Source: Paratinospora sagittata (Eukaryota; Streptophyta; Magnoliopsida; Ranunculales; Menispermaceae). Taken from it: a stretch of 64,000 nucleotides of DNA. Positions 35,601 to 46,622 of the stretch are shown here, one piece after another (the stretch's first letter is position 1; every line of letters starts with the position of its first letter). The stretch is from the NCBI GenBank assembly GCA_035771175.1, contig CM069602.1, positions 10,171,501 through 10,235,500 of the forward strand, read 5' to 3'. The notes under the pieces are model-generated. The model worked only from the letters and a program-made list of their open reading frames with translations, made no database searches and had not been told where the DNA came from. A program made the position numbers and the translations under genes.

Positions 35601-37744
35601 GAAGAGAAAAAAGAAAGGTCTCCACCCATCCAGTTACTTGCCTCAATTTTGAGCTCCTTAAGCTCACTTGTCCTTTAATGGAGGATCTCAGCTAAAAGGA
35701 AGAAGAAATGCAAGGGTTGAGAAGGGTTTTTATTTTTTTGTTCTCGATGGAGAAGAATGAGAGAGAAAGCCGACTTGGTGTCTTTTAAAGAATAAGTAGG
35801 CATTTGCAAATTTTAGAGGAAATTAGGGACTTTCATGTAAAATTTCTAATATTTCAAGGATGCGTTGTTAATTCTTTCATTTAGTGATACTTGGCATCTC
35901 TTTTGTCAATTCAAGCCATTCATTGGTTGATATTGTGGTCCAATGAAAGCTTTATATATCATTTACATTGAGGATTAGTGTCTCGAATTTCGTGTCTACA
36001 TGGAAATTTATTTCATGCACTACGAATTTGTTTGATGTCTGATTCAAATGTAGCTAGTTGCTTTGGACACGTGACAATATTACGGTCGATTTGACACTAA
36101 TTTTGTTCTAAAATTCCTAATAATTCAAACTTTTAATATTTTTGCCTTTAAACTGTTAGAGTCATCAAAGCAAACCAATTGACCAAAAATATGCAATTGA
36201 TCATTTTAGAGCAAATATGATTTTTAGTATAAGATTGGTTGATATAGTATGGTTTAATTTACAAGTCAATTACACTAACCTGAAATGGTCTATGGGGCCT
36301 GCAATTTTGTGTTTTTCTCTTAGACAATTGTCAGGGTGTCACAATATGATGCAGTTTTTGGACGTGTTAGATGCTTGGACCCTTGAGATTGTCAAAAATA
36401 AATAGTTATAAGACATTAAGACCTGCCTATCATGATGAATCTTGGTGGTAGCCTTCCTCAGAGGAAAGATGATGTCCTAAACATATTATCTTCTATAAAT
36501 CATCCAGTGGAATCTCTTGCATTCTTTTGCTGCAATTCTCGTAATGATATTTTATGTCAATAACAAAACCTTATTTCAAATGCTTGTGGTTGATTAAACT
36601 TATTCTTATCATCAGAGATTTGATGTTTACAAAGTGGTGACTCGTATATATGTCAATGCTAGAAATTGTTGAATACTACCCTGTAAAGATTTACTCTTAG
36701 TACGATTCATCTCTATTGATGCAATACTCTGGGGCTCATAAAGTGTCTATTACTAATGTAACCATTTAAACATAAAAATATCTGCTAAAAAACTTAAGTA
36801 GCCGTCAGATTTTTGAAGAAGCCATTTATAGTGGGCTTCAAATGTGTTGTACTTGCAAAATCTTGGTCTTCTTGTAGTTTCTTGGCCTTGGGTGGGCAAA
36901 AGATGATCAGCAATAGTATGACAAATTAAAGGAAAATATATAGCCTAGTCTCAAAATTCCAAATCAATAAACTGACATTCAATTTGTCTCAGTTGCTTTG
37001 TGTATACAGAAATTGAAATACCGTGAAATTTGATGTGCCTTGACAGGCTGGAAGACTCAAATGAAGGGTAATATGGCTCTTTTGAAATGTTGAAATTTTC
37101 TTATTACTTTATGGCATCCTTATCAGATATCATAACTTGAACCTCAAAATTTTAATTTTGTTCATGGTGTCTTGAACTATCAACAATTGTATCTTAGAGC
37201 AGTTGTGGTGAAGGGAGTTGTACATTGGCATTTTCACATTTTTTGATATGCTCATTTCAGATTTTAACCCAGTACATTTGAGCTGATAAGTTAACCCAGT
37301 ACATTTGGATTGCGTCCTTTGGTAAACTATGTTAAATATGTTAGTTCAATAATTGTGCATGAGAGTTAAAAGGGTACTGCCTCCTGCCAGGTCATGGAAT
37401 TAGAGTTGAAAAAGTTGGAGGAGACTGTCAAATCCATTCATGAAGAGATGTTTTATCTGCGTGCAAGGTATGCATTAGAGAAAACCTCTCTTCCCCACTG
37501 GAATATATATTATCCAAAGAATTGTTCTTTTATCTCGTATTACTTTTTATTTAAATGCCCTGTCCTGATCACTATGTATTTAACATTTGGATGTTTCAGG
37601 GAGGAAGAAATGCAGGAGCTGAACAGATCAACCAATACCAGAATGGCCTGGCTGAGCTTCCTTTCATTGTTTATCTGTTTATCTGTGGCAGGCTTGCAGT
37701 TATGGCATCTGAAGAATTTTTTTGAGAGGAAGAAGCTGCTGTAG
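32670..37744 (+). CDS. p24-delta family ER-Golgi cargo receptor (emp24/GOLD domain)
   Basis: Type I membrane protein cycling between ER and Golgi in COPI/COPII vesicles, helping to sort cargo such as GPI-anchored proteins. Exons: 32670-32876, 32975-33184, 37391-37467 and 37600-37744, giving 212 residues, the normal length, with phases closing. Signal peptide at residues 1 to about 21 (FAFLLAIIIPVLLSSFAES). The GOLD domain follows, starting LRLDVQSGHTRCIAEDI with its paired Cys (second in DYVACFYAP). A coiled coil spans about 140-175 (KKLEETVKSIHEEMFYLR). The membrane helix is about 181-199, and the tail NFFERKKLL carries the FF and dilysine (KKxx) signals. Intron 2 is 4.2 kb and contains a large inverted repeat. 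The stop codon lies only 85 bp from the stop of the convergent PPR gene. Confidence 0.96.
34130..36400. repeat. Large inverted repeat (about 2.3 kb) in p24 intron 2
   Basis: Left arm (about 34130-34878) and right arm (about 35633-36400) are diverged inverted copies of about 750 bp around a loop of about 750 bp. Matching blocks, given left-arm sense: AACCATTTCAGGTTAGTGTA, CGGTTTGCTTTGATGACTCT, GAAGCTTTCATTGG, GATCCTCCATT and ATTGAGGCAA. The arms contain a pyrimidine-rich leader-like part. The loop is non-coding. It is either a foldback element or two LTR-like units in opposite orientation. Outer ends are blurred, so the limits are approximate. Confidence 0.85.
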
Positions 37745-37829
37745 ACTTTTAGTTCCCTTCATCTGAGCAATGTCATCACTATGTCCACAATGTACTTTTA
37801 AAGTGTACTTGAAAGAATTTTCACTAAAT

Positions 37830-39260
37830 TTAGTCTTGTAAATTGCAATTATCAACTAAACTTGAAATGTCTGAGGCATATTCGTAATTCATGATTTTAG
37901 CCATGCCTTCCAGGATCTCATGAAGCTCCCTCCTGGAATCTCCAGCAGAGAACTCGTGAACCCAAATTCCCAGCTCTATCGAACTGCAGCCCGGTACCCT
38001 CCTCTGCTTTATCTGAGCTCTCACCCCCTCCTTCTCATTCCACATGCCCACTGCAGCATAGGTGTTGGACATGGCAACATCATCACTTAAATGGTGCGGC
38101 TCTAACTTGAGCAGCCGGCATCGAACATTGGCTCCAAGGTCAATGTTTCCTTGCAGGCTGCACGCACTGAGCAAGGTACGCCACACAACTGCATTTGGTT
38201 CTATTGGCATGTCCATGATGAAGGCATAGGCCTCCTTTAAATGCCCACCTCTACACAAGAGATCAACCATGCAGCCATAGTGAGATATTCTTGGTTTCAA
38301 GCCATAATCCTTGCTCATGCTCTCCAAATGCCTCCAACCTTCTTCCACCAACCCTGCATGACTACATGCCATTAGAACACCAATGAAGGTAACCAGATTA
38401 GGGACTACCAAACCATGTATGTGACCACTGCCATTATAACTAAGAATTTTCTTCTTCTTCTGTTCTCTCATTTCATCAAATAGCTGTAGTGCTTCCTTAG
38501 CTTGCCCATGTAGAGCATGACCCACTATCATGGACGTCCAAGTTGTGACATCTCTTCTACTTAGATTATCAAACATTCTCCTTGCAGTGCCTATGTCCCC
38601 GCATTTTGCATACATGTTTATCAGAGCATTTTTAAGGTGTAAATCTGCTCTAATCCCTCTTTTATTGCCGATGCAAGAATGAATCCAGTCACCCATTTCC
38701 AGTGCTCCAAGATCAGCACAGGCAGACAGTGCAACTGTTACTGTCACGCTATCTGGATCAACATTCTCCATTTGCATCTTCCTGAACAGCTTCAGGGCTT
38801 TGTTGGGCTTCCCATTATCTACGTACGCAGATATCATAGCAGTCCAGCACACCACGTTTCTCTTGCGCATTTCGTCAAACACCTTGTGCGCATCTTCAAT
38901 ATGACCCATTCCTGAATATGTGTTCATCAGCGTTGTCTGGAGGAAGATCATGTAACGGTATCCGAGTTTTAGGATTAGTGCATGCATCTGCTTGCTTTCC
39001 ACTGCACATGATCTAATGGTGCAGGCCTTGAGGACAAAAAGGAGAGAGAAGCTATCTATAGAAGAAGCATCTCTTCTCAATAAATTTCGGAAGAAGAAGA
39101 GAGCCTTGTTAGTTGAGTTGGATTTGATGTACCCTTTAAGAATAGCGTTTGCTTTCTCTAGTTTTGAATTAGAGGAAATGTGAGCTTTGTGTTGGAAGAT
39201 TGCTAGCAAGTTCCTTGCAGTTGCAAGGATCAAAGGGCACCTGTTTAGATATCTCATCAT
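37830..39260 (-). CDS. PLS-class pentatricopeptide repeat protein, E subgroup
   Basis: Single-exon gene of 476 residues starting MMRYLNRCPLIL. Likely an organelle RNA-binding protein; PLS-class members usually guide C-to-U editing. PPR motifs run from about residue 37 to 365, with typical units such as VVCWTAMISAYVDNGKPNKA, NALINMYAKCGDIGTARRMF and VTTWTSMIVGHALHGQAKEA. An E/E+-like tail follows (VWRTLLSACSLQGNIDLGA; VPGCSSIELGIWVHEFSAGD). There is no DYW deaminase domain, so editing would need a partner enzyme. One PPR unit contains an insertion after FDEMREQ, with KKKK and about 15 residues before VPNLVTFIG. The N-terminus is basic and hydrophobic, compatible with mitochondrial or plastid targeting. 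I cannot name its target. Confidence 0.93.
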   Translation of the reverse strand: MMRYLNRCPLILATARNLLAIFQHKAHISSNSKLEKANAILKGYIKSNSTNKALFFFRNLLRRDASSIDSFSLLFVLKACTIRSCAVESKQMHALILKLGYRYMIFLQTTLMNTYSGMGHIEDAHKVFDEMRKRNVVCWTAMISAYVDNGKPNKALKLFRKMQMENVDPDSVTVTVALSACADLGALEMGDWIHSCIGNKRGIRADLHLKNALINMYAKCGDIGTARRMFDNLSRRDVTTWTSMIVGHALHGQAKEALQLFDEMREQKKKKILSYNGSGHIHGLVVPNLVTFIGVLMACSHAGLVEEGWRHLESMSKDYGLKPRISHYGCMVDLLCRGGHLKEAYAFIMDMPIEPNAVVWRTLLSACSLQGNIDLGANVRCRLLKLEPHHLSDDVAMSNTYAAVGMWNEKEGVRAQIKQRRVPGCSSIELGIWVHEFSAGDSRRELHEILEGMAKIMNYEYASDISSLVDNCNLQD

Positions 39261-39317
39261 CCTCTGGAGTGAATTTGATCAAAGAACTCTCTTGATTTTG
39301 TGTTAACTTGCGGACCC
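39261..39317. promoter_or_regulatory. 57-bp gap between divergent PPR start codons
   Basis: The two PPR start codons (39260 on minus and 39318 on plus) are 57 bp apart. Promoters and 5' UTRs must overlap, or extend into the opposite coding region. No TATA box is obvious within the gap. Confidence 0.6.
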
Positions 39318-41015
39318 ATGAACGCTACGAACCGTGTTCTTGGAGCGAACAATCCAGTTTGTTTCTCAAACCATAGATTTCTACAACAGCACTTGTTCTC
39401 TTTGTTGGAGAGTTGCAAAACTACAAGAGAACTCTTTCAGATTCATGCCCAGATAGTGGCAAATGGCTTCTCCCAAAAGAATTATATTCTCGGGAAGGTA
39501 CTATCCTTCTGCATTGCTTCTGATAATAACCTACTACTACTACATGCGCGCAAGACTTTTGAGCTGGTTAAAAACCCTAGCACAATTGTATGGAACCAAA
39601 TGGTCAGGGGCTATAGTCGGAGCGGATCTCCACAAGTATCAATTGAGCTGTATAATCAAATGGTAGGAGCAGAAGCAGAACCTGATGGATTCACATACTC
39701 GTTTGTTCTAACAGCTTGTGCCAAACCATCTTTCTTAAGAGAAGGGGAGCAGCTACATGGGAGAATTTTATCGAACGGGTTATCTTCAGACGTCTTTGTG
39801 CAAACCAATTTGGTTAACATGTATGGCATGGCTGGAGGTAATAATGCCGGTGTTACGAAGGCACGAAAAGTGTTTGATGAAATGACCGAACGAAGTAATG
39901 TGACTTGGAATTCAATGCTTGCTGCAAATTTGAGGTGTGGATATGTGGATGAAGCACGAAAGGTATTCGATGAAATGCCTGAGAGGAATGTTGTTTCTTG
40001 GACAACGATGATTGCTGGATGTGCACAAAATGGGAAGTGTAAGCAAGGACTGGCATTGTTCCATGAGATGTTGAGAGCTCATGTGGAAGTAGACAATGTT
40101 GCAATGGTGACAGCATTAACAGCTTGTGCTGAATTAGGAGACTTGAGAACTGGGAAATGGATCCATTCCTGGATGGATAAGACTCTGCAAGTCTGGGACC
40201 AACCACAGCTTTTACCACTAAATAATGCCCTAATACACATGTATGCAAGTTGTGGAGTTATTGAGGAGGCTTACGGGTTGTTCAAAAGGATGAAAAGAAG
40301 AAGCTTGGTTTCTTGGACGACAATGATCACTGGGTTTGCAAAACAGGGATATGGAGAGGAAGCAATTGGCATTTTCAGACGGATGCAAAACCTGGGAGCA
40401 GCGGAAGGAGTAAAACCCGATGAAATAACCTTCCTTGGGGTGCTTTGCGCCTGCAGCCACAGAGGAATGGTTGATGAGGCACGGCATTATTTTGATTACA
40501 TGATTCGATCTTGTGGTATTGAACCAAGGATTGAGCATTATGGGTGTATGGTTGATGTACTAAGCCGTGCAGGTCAGCTAGAGGAAGCAAATAAGCTTAT
40601 TGAGACAATGCCCATGAAGCCTAATGACATTGTATGGGGTGCTTTGCTTGGTGGTTGCAGGATTTACAAGAAAGTGGAGCTTGCAAACCATGCAGTTCAG
40701 CATCTGAGCATGGAGCTTGAACCAGATCGAGTAGCTGGGTACCTTGTACTCTTGTCAAATGTCTATGCTGCTGCGAAAAGATGGGTCAATGTTGCTCATG
40801 TTAGACACAGGCTGGTTGATTTGGGTGTGAAAAAGCCTCCTGGCCGCAGTTGGATTCAAGTGAACGGGGTCATCCATGACTTTGTGGCAGGTGATTGGAC
40901 TCACAAACATGCATCTGAAATCTATGAAATGGTCGACGGGATCACTAGGCTAGGAAAATGGGAAAACCATATGTTGGATGCATCAGAAGTTTTGTGGGAT
41001 GTTGATGGAGAGTAG
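39318..41015 (+). CDS. PLS-class pentatricopeptide repeat protein, E+ subgroup
   Basis: Single-exon gene of 565 residues. I chose ATG at 39318 (MNATNRVLGANNPV); the open frame continues 6 codons upstream only from a GTG. Predicted organellar RNA-binding editing factor. PPR units run from about residue 60 to 440, for example TIVWNQMVRGYSRSGSPQVS, NVVSWTTMIAGCAQNGKCKQ and DEITFLGVLCACSHRGMVDE. They are followed by E (IVWGALLGGCRIYKKVELAN) and E+ motifs (PGRSWIQVNGVIHDFVAGD). No DYW domain, so it would act with a separate deaminase. It is not a recent duplicate of its minus-strand neighbour: the two share only family motifs. No introns, as usual for this family. Confidence 0.94.
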   Translation: MNATNRVLGANNPVCFSNHRFLQQHLFSLLESCKTTRELFQIHAQIVANGFSQKNYILGKVLSFCIASDNNLLLLHARKTFELVKNPSTIVWNQMVRGYSRSGSPQVSIELYNQMVGAEAEPDGFTYSFVLTACAKPSFLREGEQLHGRILSNGLSSDVFVQTNLVNMYGMAGGNNAGVTKARKVFDEMTERSNVTWNSMLAANLRCGYVDEARKVFDEMPERNVVSWTTMIAGCAQNGKCKQGLALFHEMLRAHVEVDNVAMVTALTACAELGDLRTGKWIHSWMDKTLQVWDQPQLLPLNNALIHMYASCGVIEEAYGLFKRMKRRSLVSWTTMITGFAKQGYGEEAIGIFRRMQNLGAAEGVKPDEITFLGVLCACSHRGMVDEARHYFDYMIRSCGIEPRIEHYGCMVDVLSRAGQLEEANKLIETMPMKPNDIVWGALLGGCRIYKKVELANHAVQHLSMELEPDRVAGYLVLLSNVYAAAKRWVNVAHVRHRLVDLGVKKPPGRSWIQVNGVIHDFVAGDWTHKHASEIYEMVDGITRLGKWENHMLDASEVLWDVDGE

Positions 41016-41229
41016 AAGGCAGTTTCTCCATCTTCGGTAAGCATGAACTTGCTTCCGGTTGATCAGCATTCTAGTCACTTGCTAGGATGCTAATTGCATT
41101 TCAAGTGTCTGAAAATTAAGAGACCATTGATGGGTGAAGAAGGGGAGGATTTTTATCTAGAGGGGGAGACTTGCTCTCATTCAATCGGCCTAGGAAGCAA
41201 TTCCAAGATCAAGATGGACTTGGTATTGG

Positions 41230-41605
41230 TAAACATAGAGAAACTTGCTGGAAGTTTTAAGGAGAGTGGCAGCTGAAATTGAGAAGTCTAAGAGAAACTT
41301 TTTATGGAAAGGAGCGATGAGAGCCACAACCAGAACTTGGTTGCTTTAGATAAGGTGTGCAACCCTAAAGATGGCCTCATGTCTTGCTCTATATTCATTA
41401 TCTTCCATTCATGATAAACACCTATATGTGCCTTCCTTGCTCTTAATGGGGATATCAGGAAACCTATATTTCTCTAGGAACCTCACCGACCATGAAATAC
41501 AAGGTCTAGGATACCTATTATCTAGTGTAGTGAATGTGAGAATTCTTGAAGAGGAATCTCAGGCAAAAGAATCTGGGTCTTTGACTCATTGGGCATTATT
41601 ATAGT
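41230..41605 (+). mobile_element. LINE ORF2 fragment, plus strand
   Basis: Frames show KRNFLWKGA, then NLVALDKVCNPKDG in another frame, then NLYFSRNLTDHEIQ. These are in the order found in plant LINE ORF2 between thumb and zf-RVT. Frameshifted and short. Confidence 0.65.
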
Positions 41606-41799
41606 TGCAAATCCTTATTTACATTTACATCTAGGAGAGCCAATGAAGCCTTAACACCCCCATTTGCCCCTAGCATTTGGAAAGTTCTTGTTCCCTCTAC
41701 TGTATGTCTCTAAGTAATCAAGAATAAGTAACACTTGGGGATGATGTACTACAGAGGAAGAACAACTAACCTGCTGTATGTCTCAAAGTGGGAATTACG

Positions 41800-44700
41800 T
41801 CTTTTTTTTTTTTTTAGAGTAAACAAAACAGTTGTATTAATAATAGGCATAAAACATACATCAAATGTTGAAGAGTACCACCAGTACTCAAACTGACACA
41901 ACAAACAAAAACGACATCAAAAGAAGAAATAAAAAAACACAACACCACCTTAACTCACTTCATGCATTCTCTCCAGCTCCTAACCTAGGAATTAATGGAG
42001 TACACCCCGTTAAACTTAAAAGCAACTACCCAAGTGCTAGCAAGCATCAATACATCTAACCAAACATTCTCCTAACTCCTAACTTGTCTTCCATTCAACC
42101 CGTGAATTTATGACAAAGATAATGCTTCCTCAACTGACAGGAGAGGCACAAAGTCATCCCCAACTCTATTTCTCCATTCGTCCCATAATCTCAATGAAAA
42201 GGGGCAGCGAAAGAAAAGATGGTCCGCATCATCTGCATAATTAACACATAATGGGCAACAGTGAGGAAGCAAATACACAAATGGTAATCCCTGTTGAAGC
42301 TCGTCATCCATATTAAGCTTATTATGGGCCATAATCTACCCAAACATTTTAATCTTAGTTGGAACATGAGCTTTTCAAATTGGGGTAGCAAGGTGAAAGA
42401 TGGGTCATCAATTAAGAACTGAAAAAAATATTTGCAAGTGAAAAAGCCAAAATGATGGAGAGACCATTTGCAGTGGTCATGACCTAAAGATAATTGGGCA
42501 GAATTCAATAAGAGTAACAAGTCAGAAAGCTCAACATGTTGGCTGATAGTAAGCGTGTTAGAATTAACAAGTTCCATTGAATGTGCTCCAATTGATTGTT
42601 TGGAATGGTGAAATGAGCAATGGGGGTGGTTAGGGAACGGGGTTGCATGGTAAAGTCTAGGGAATCTTTTAGCTAGTGGGGAATCACCTACCCAACAATC
42701 CTCCCAAAACATGAAAGTGCAACCATCCCCTATCTTTGGGATAAGGTGAGGGTACATATATGGGAGAATGGATAAGAATTTTTCCAAAGGCTTCTATAGG
42801 TAGAACGAACTAAAGGGACAATTCTCCTACCAAACTCAATCTTTCCAAACTTGCTAGTAATAAACCTTGCCCAAAAAGAGTGATTCTCCTTGAAGTATCT
42901 CTAGACTCATTTAGCACACAATTCTTTGTTCCTTATCATGATGTTACCAATACCCAAGCCTCCTTTAACAATCGGTCTTTGTACAGTGTTCCAGTTTATC
43001 AAGTAAGAACCACCACTCTTATCCGCCCCTTTCCACATGAATGATTTGAGTTTCTTCTCCACCTCTTTGACAACCATGGCAGGCATACGAAAGAGAGATA
43101 AGTAATATGTAGGAATGGCAGACAAAACTGAATTGATTAGAGCAAGTCTTCCTCATCTTGAAAGGAATCCTCGTTTCCACCCTTCTAACCTTCGGGAGAT
43201 CTTTTGTTAACACTGGGACCCAAAAATTGTTGCATAGGGGATTGCCACCTAATGGCATGACAAGATAGTGAAGAGGCCAAGAACCTATAAAACAACCAAT
43301 CTTTCCTGCCATCCTTACTAACACATCATGCTTCATGTTAATGCCAGCCAATTGACTTTTCATCAAATTAACCTTCAACCCAGACAATTTGCAAAAGCAC
43401 TGAAGCAAACATATAACATTATCCACATTCTCCTCCTCTCCATCAAGAAGAAAAAAGAGTGTCATCAGCGAACATTAAGTAAGAAACCATCACTCTTTCT
43501 TTACCAACAAAGAGTCTCTGAATCGAGGAATGCAAGCAGGCCTTGGACATCATTCTACATAGAACGTCTCCCACCAAAGTGAACAGGAATGGAAACAATG
43601 GATCACCTTGTCTAAGTCCCCTATGGGCATCAAACTTCTTTGTAGCCTTTCCATTAATGAAAATAGAAAAGGAAACAGACTTCAAGCATCCAGCAATCCA
43701 TTTCCGCCATTTTTTCCCAAAATTTTTCTTTTCCATCACATAATCAAGAAAATCTCATTCAACAGAGTCATAGGCTTTCTCAAAGTCCGCCTTAAAGATC
43801 ACTCCACGACGTTTTCGAGATCTATAGTCCTCCACTGCTTCATTAGCCACAAGGATAGCATCAAGAATTTGGTGGTCATGAACAAATGCAAAATGAGACT
43901 CATCAATTGTATTATGAAGAACATCCTTAAGTCTTAAAGAGGGAGTTTTGGAAAAGATTTTGTAGAGGCTTGAGACTAAACTGATTGGTCTGTAAGCTTT
44001 TGGATGCCAAGAATCTCTCTTTTTTGGAATAAGACAAATGAAGGTCTAATTTGTTTTGATATTGATCACACCATTCTCATGAAACTCATGCATCACCATC
44101 ATGACATCATCCTTGATAATCTCCCACGAATGATGATAGAAAGCCATGGTGAATCCGTCCGGACTCGGTGCCTTGCTACCATTACAACTAAGGACAACTT
44201 TATGAACTTCCTCTTTATCGAAGGGTCTCTCTAGCCAAGCAACCTCACCTTCGCCAATTTGATTCCAGTCAATGCCATCAATTTTCCACATTTTACTCCT
44301 TTGCGAGAATACACATTAGAGAAGTAATTAATAAAGGAATCAGTAATGCCATCAACGTCTTCAACAAGCGAGCCGTCATCCCTCTCTACCTTATGGATAA
44401 AACATTTTGATTTCCTGTGGCTAAGAATTTTGTGGAAGAACTTAGAATTAACGTCACCTTCTTTAATCCATTGGATTTTAGCTTTTTGCCCAGCCATTCT
44501 AGCTTATTTCATGCAGATGTCACCCAACTCAATTTTAGCCTGAAATATGAACTCAACATACTATGGACTCAACTCATTATGACCCTCCAAAAAATTGATG
44601 CACCCAATTTGCTCCTCGAGATCATTTTTCTTCTCTGAGATAGAGCCATAGACCCTTATGTCCCAGTCTCTAACAGCTTTTTTGACCTCATTCAATTTAA

Positions 44701-45050
44701 TCATGACTCTGTGGCCCTCATGACCATAGGCCAAAGACTCCGCCCACCATCTTCGAAGCAAGCTAGGAAAATCATGATGCTCGAGCCAAGCATTTTTGAA
44801 TCTGAAAGGAGAAGGGCCCCATTGAAAAATAATAGAATCCAACACGATAGGACAATGATCCGATACCACTCTGGGAAGGGCCTTTTTTTGTCTACAACAC
44901 CAAAACAAGGATTCCCACAAAGGAGAAAAGAGGAACCTATCCAATCTGCAACATATAGGGAGTACCCGAAAATTCGACCAAGTGACTTGAGCATTAAGCA
45001 AAGGAGGATCTTTCAGATTGAGTTTGCCAATAAGAGCATCAAATTAAGGT
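41800..45050 (-). mobile_element. Second LINE, 5'-truncated, minus strand
   Basis: About 3.25 kb. The 3' end is marked by a T run on plus (41802-41815), that is, an A tail. The 5' end falls inside the endonuclease domain near 45000. Similar short sequences ATTACGTC and ATTAAGGTC flank the two ends and may be a decayed target duplication. It is distinct in sequence from the LINE at 8781-18700. Confidence 0.85.
42108..45001 (-). pseudogene. LINE ORF2 remnant: endonuclease end, RT, zf-RVT
   Basis: On minus: endonuclease end with RLDRFLFSP and SDHCPIVLD (about 44950-44850), linker with IQWIKEGDVNSKFFHKIL (about 44475), RT with GSKAPSPDGFTMAFY (about 44190), RGLRQGDPLFPFLF (about 43625) and the catalytic MFADD (about 43460), thumb region, and zf-RVT with CPLCVNYADDADHLFFRC (about 42270-42210). 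Frames are broken at several places, for example near 43960, 43750 and 43140. Non-functional. Confidence 0.87.
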
Positions 45051-45390
45051 CTTTTTTATTTTTTTATTTTTTTTATTGAGTAGTTACAAATTATAGCCTG
45101 CTCTAACCCATTGGGTATCAAGCTCATTCCTGAACCCACTAATCCACATACCAATTGGGTGGGACAATGATGGCCCACCAGTGACACGAATTTCTCCCAA
45201 GCCAAGTTTAATAATCTGTCGCTTCCGTTCAGCGTGTACACAGGTTGAAGTAACCTTTAACTTTTGCAGGTGTTCTTCTGCTATGTGTTTATTAAAATAT
45301 TGCCTTTCGTGACGCGAACCCCTAACTAGTTCAATGCCCTTCAATGCTGGCGACCATCCAATGCCTTGTTGGCATGTGGAGGAATTAAGT
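45051..45390 (-). repeat. SINE copy 3 of the local family
   Basis: Tail is T-rich on plus (45051-45074). The core CTGAACCCACTAATCCACA (45136-45154) matches the copies at 18899 and 27126. On minus, a B-box-like GGGTTCGCGTCACG lies near 45315. The A box is less clear. It abuts the truncated 5' end of the LINE. Confidence 0.6.
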
Positions 45391-46622
45391 TGAGAGAACA
45401 ACTGCAAGAAAGTTCTTTAACACAAGGTATTCCTACTTTTGATGAACTAAACACAAGCTCTCAGCATTCTGACATGTTGTTGACTAGTCTTTTGGGGGCG
45501 AAGATTTGGTGCATTTTCAGATCTAAAAACTGCTTGTGTATACAATTACAATATTTTTTGCAATAGTTCAGAGTACAAAAGCATAGTTGAACAAATTTTC
45601 TCTGGGCATGGCATGCTTATCTATACCTTCTTCAACTTATTTCTGATACAGTCACACCGGTATGTCCTGATTCTCAGAACTTAGAAGTTCCAGAGTCTCT
45701 TGGTTAAAGGTTTTCTCCACTGCATCTTATGTATTTTCTGATTTTTGAATCTCATATAGTGGTTTTCTTATTTTGTTGTAACAAATTAATGTGTTTTTTA
45801 AATAAATAAATAAATCTAATTGCGAGTCTTCAAATTCTACAATTGACTTTTGTTGTTGTTGTTGTTGTAAACGACTGAAATTGAGTTAAACTGTAAATTT
45901 ACCAGTTAAAAATCACTTGATCTAAAAAATATAACTTTTATATCATAGTCTTGATTTTACAAAAGATCTTAAGAGGTGTCAGATTGATCTTAAGTTAGGT
46001 GGTTTCTAATATTATTATATTATAAACTGACTTAACTTTTATCAGCTGTGAGACCATCAAACTAAGAGTGCTAATTATTTGGTTTCAGTCAGTTTTATGT
46101 TAAAACCCAATCAATTTAAATGTAGTAATCGGTTTGGTATCTTATCAAACTAAATCAAATCATAGTAAGGGAAACATAGTCCACCCATATGATTTACCCT
46201 TTGAACTAACCCTTGGCTTTTGCACCTTTTAACTATAAAAAACTGTAACTACAATACAACTGCCTCGTCCGACACCCACGTAACAAGTCTTCTAATTCCT
46301 CAATGATGAGCTACTAATGACGGGCACGTCAGTATCTAATTTGATTTTAAGATTGGCACAATCTCCACAAAGTTCCGATCTCGAGATCATTGATTCCTAA
46401 CGGGAACACGCCACAACTGAAACTCCAAAAACAGAGAAACCGAAACGAAATGCTTCCAAAATCCCGAGTTCCAAAACTACCAAAACTTGGGATTCGAAAT
46501 CCCATACGGTCTCCCCCATCTTCTCAAATTCCACCATCTTTGCGTGCTATTTCAGCTACTACTTTTTTCTGATTCCTCAAAACATTTACAGAGAATTCGA
46601 TCATCGATACCTCTTAGTAACA
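45391..46622. other. Intergenic region upstream of the pectinesterase
   Basis: AT-rich with a TTG trinucleotide run near 45850-45866. The last 200 bp probably form the PME 5' UTR. No other gene supported. Confidence 0.5.

Noticed and set aside
39300..39317. GTG start six codons upstream of the plus-strand PPR gene
   Set aside because: Plant nuclear genes start at ATG. The in-frame ATG at 39318 fits the family.
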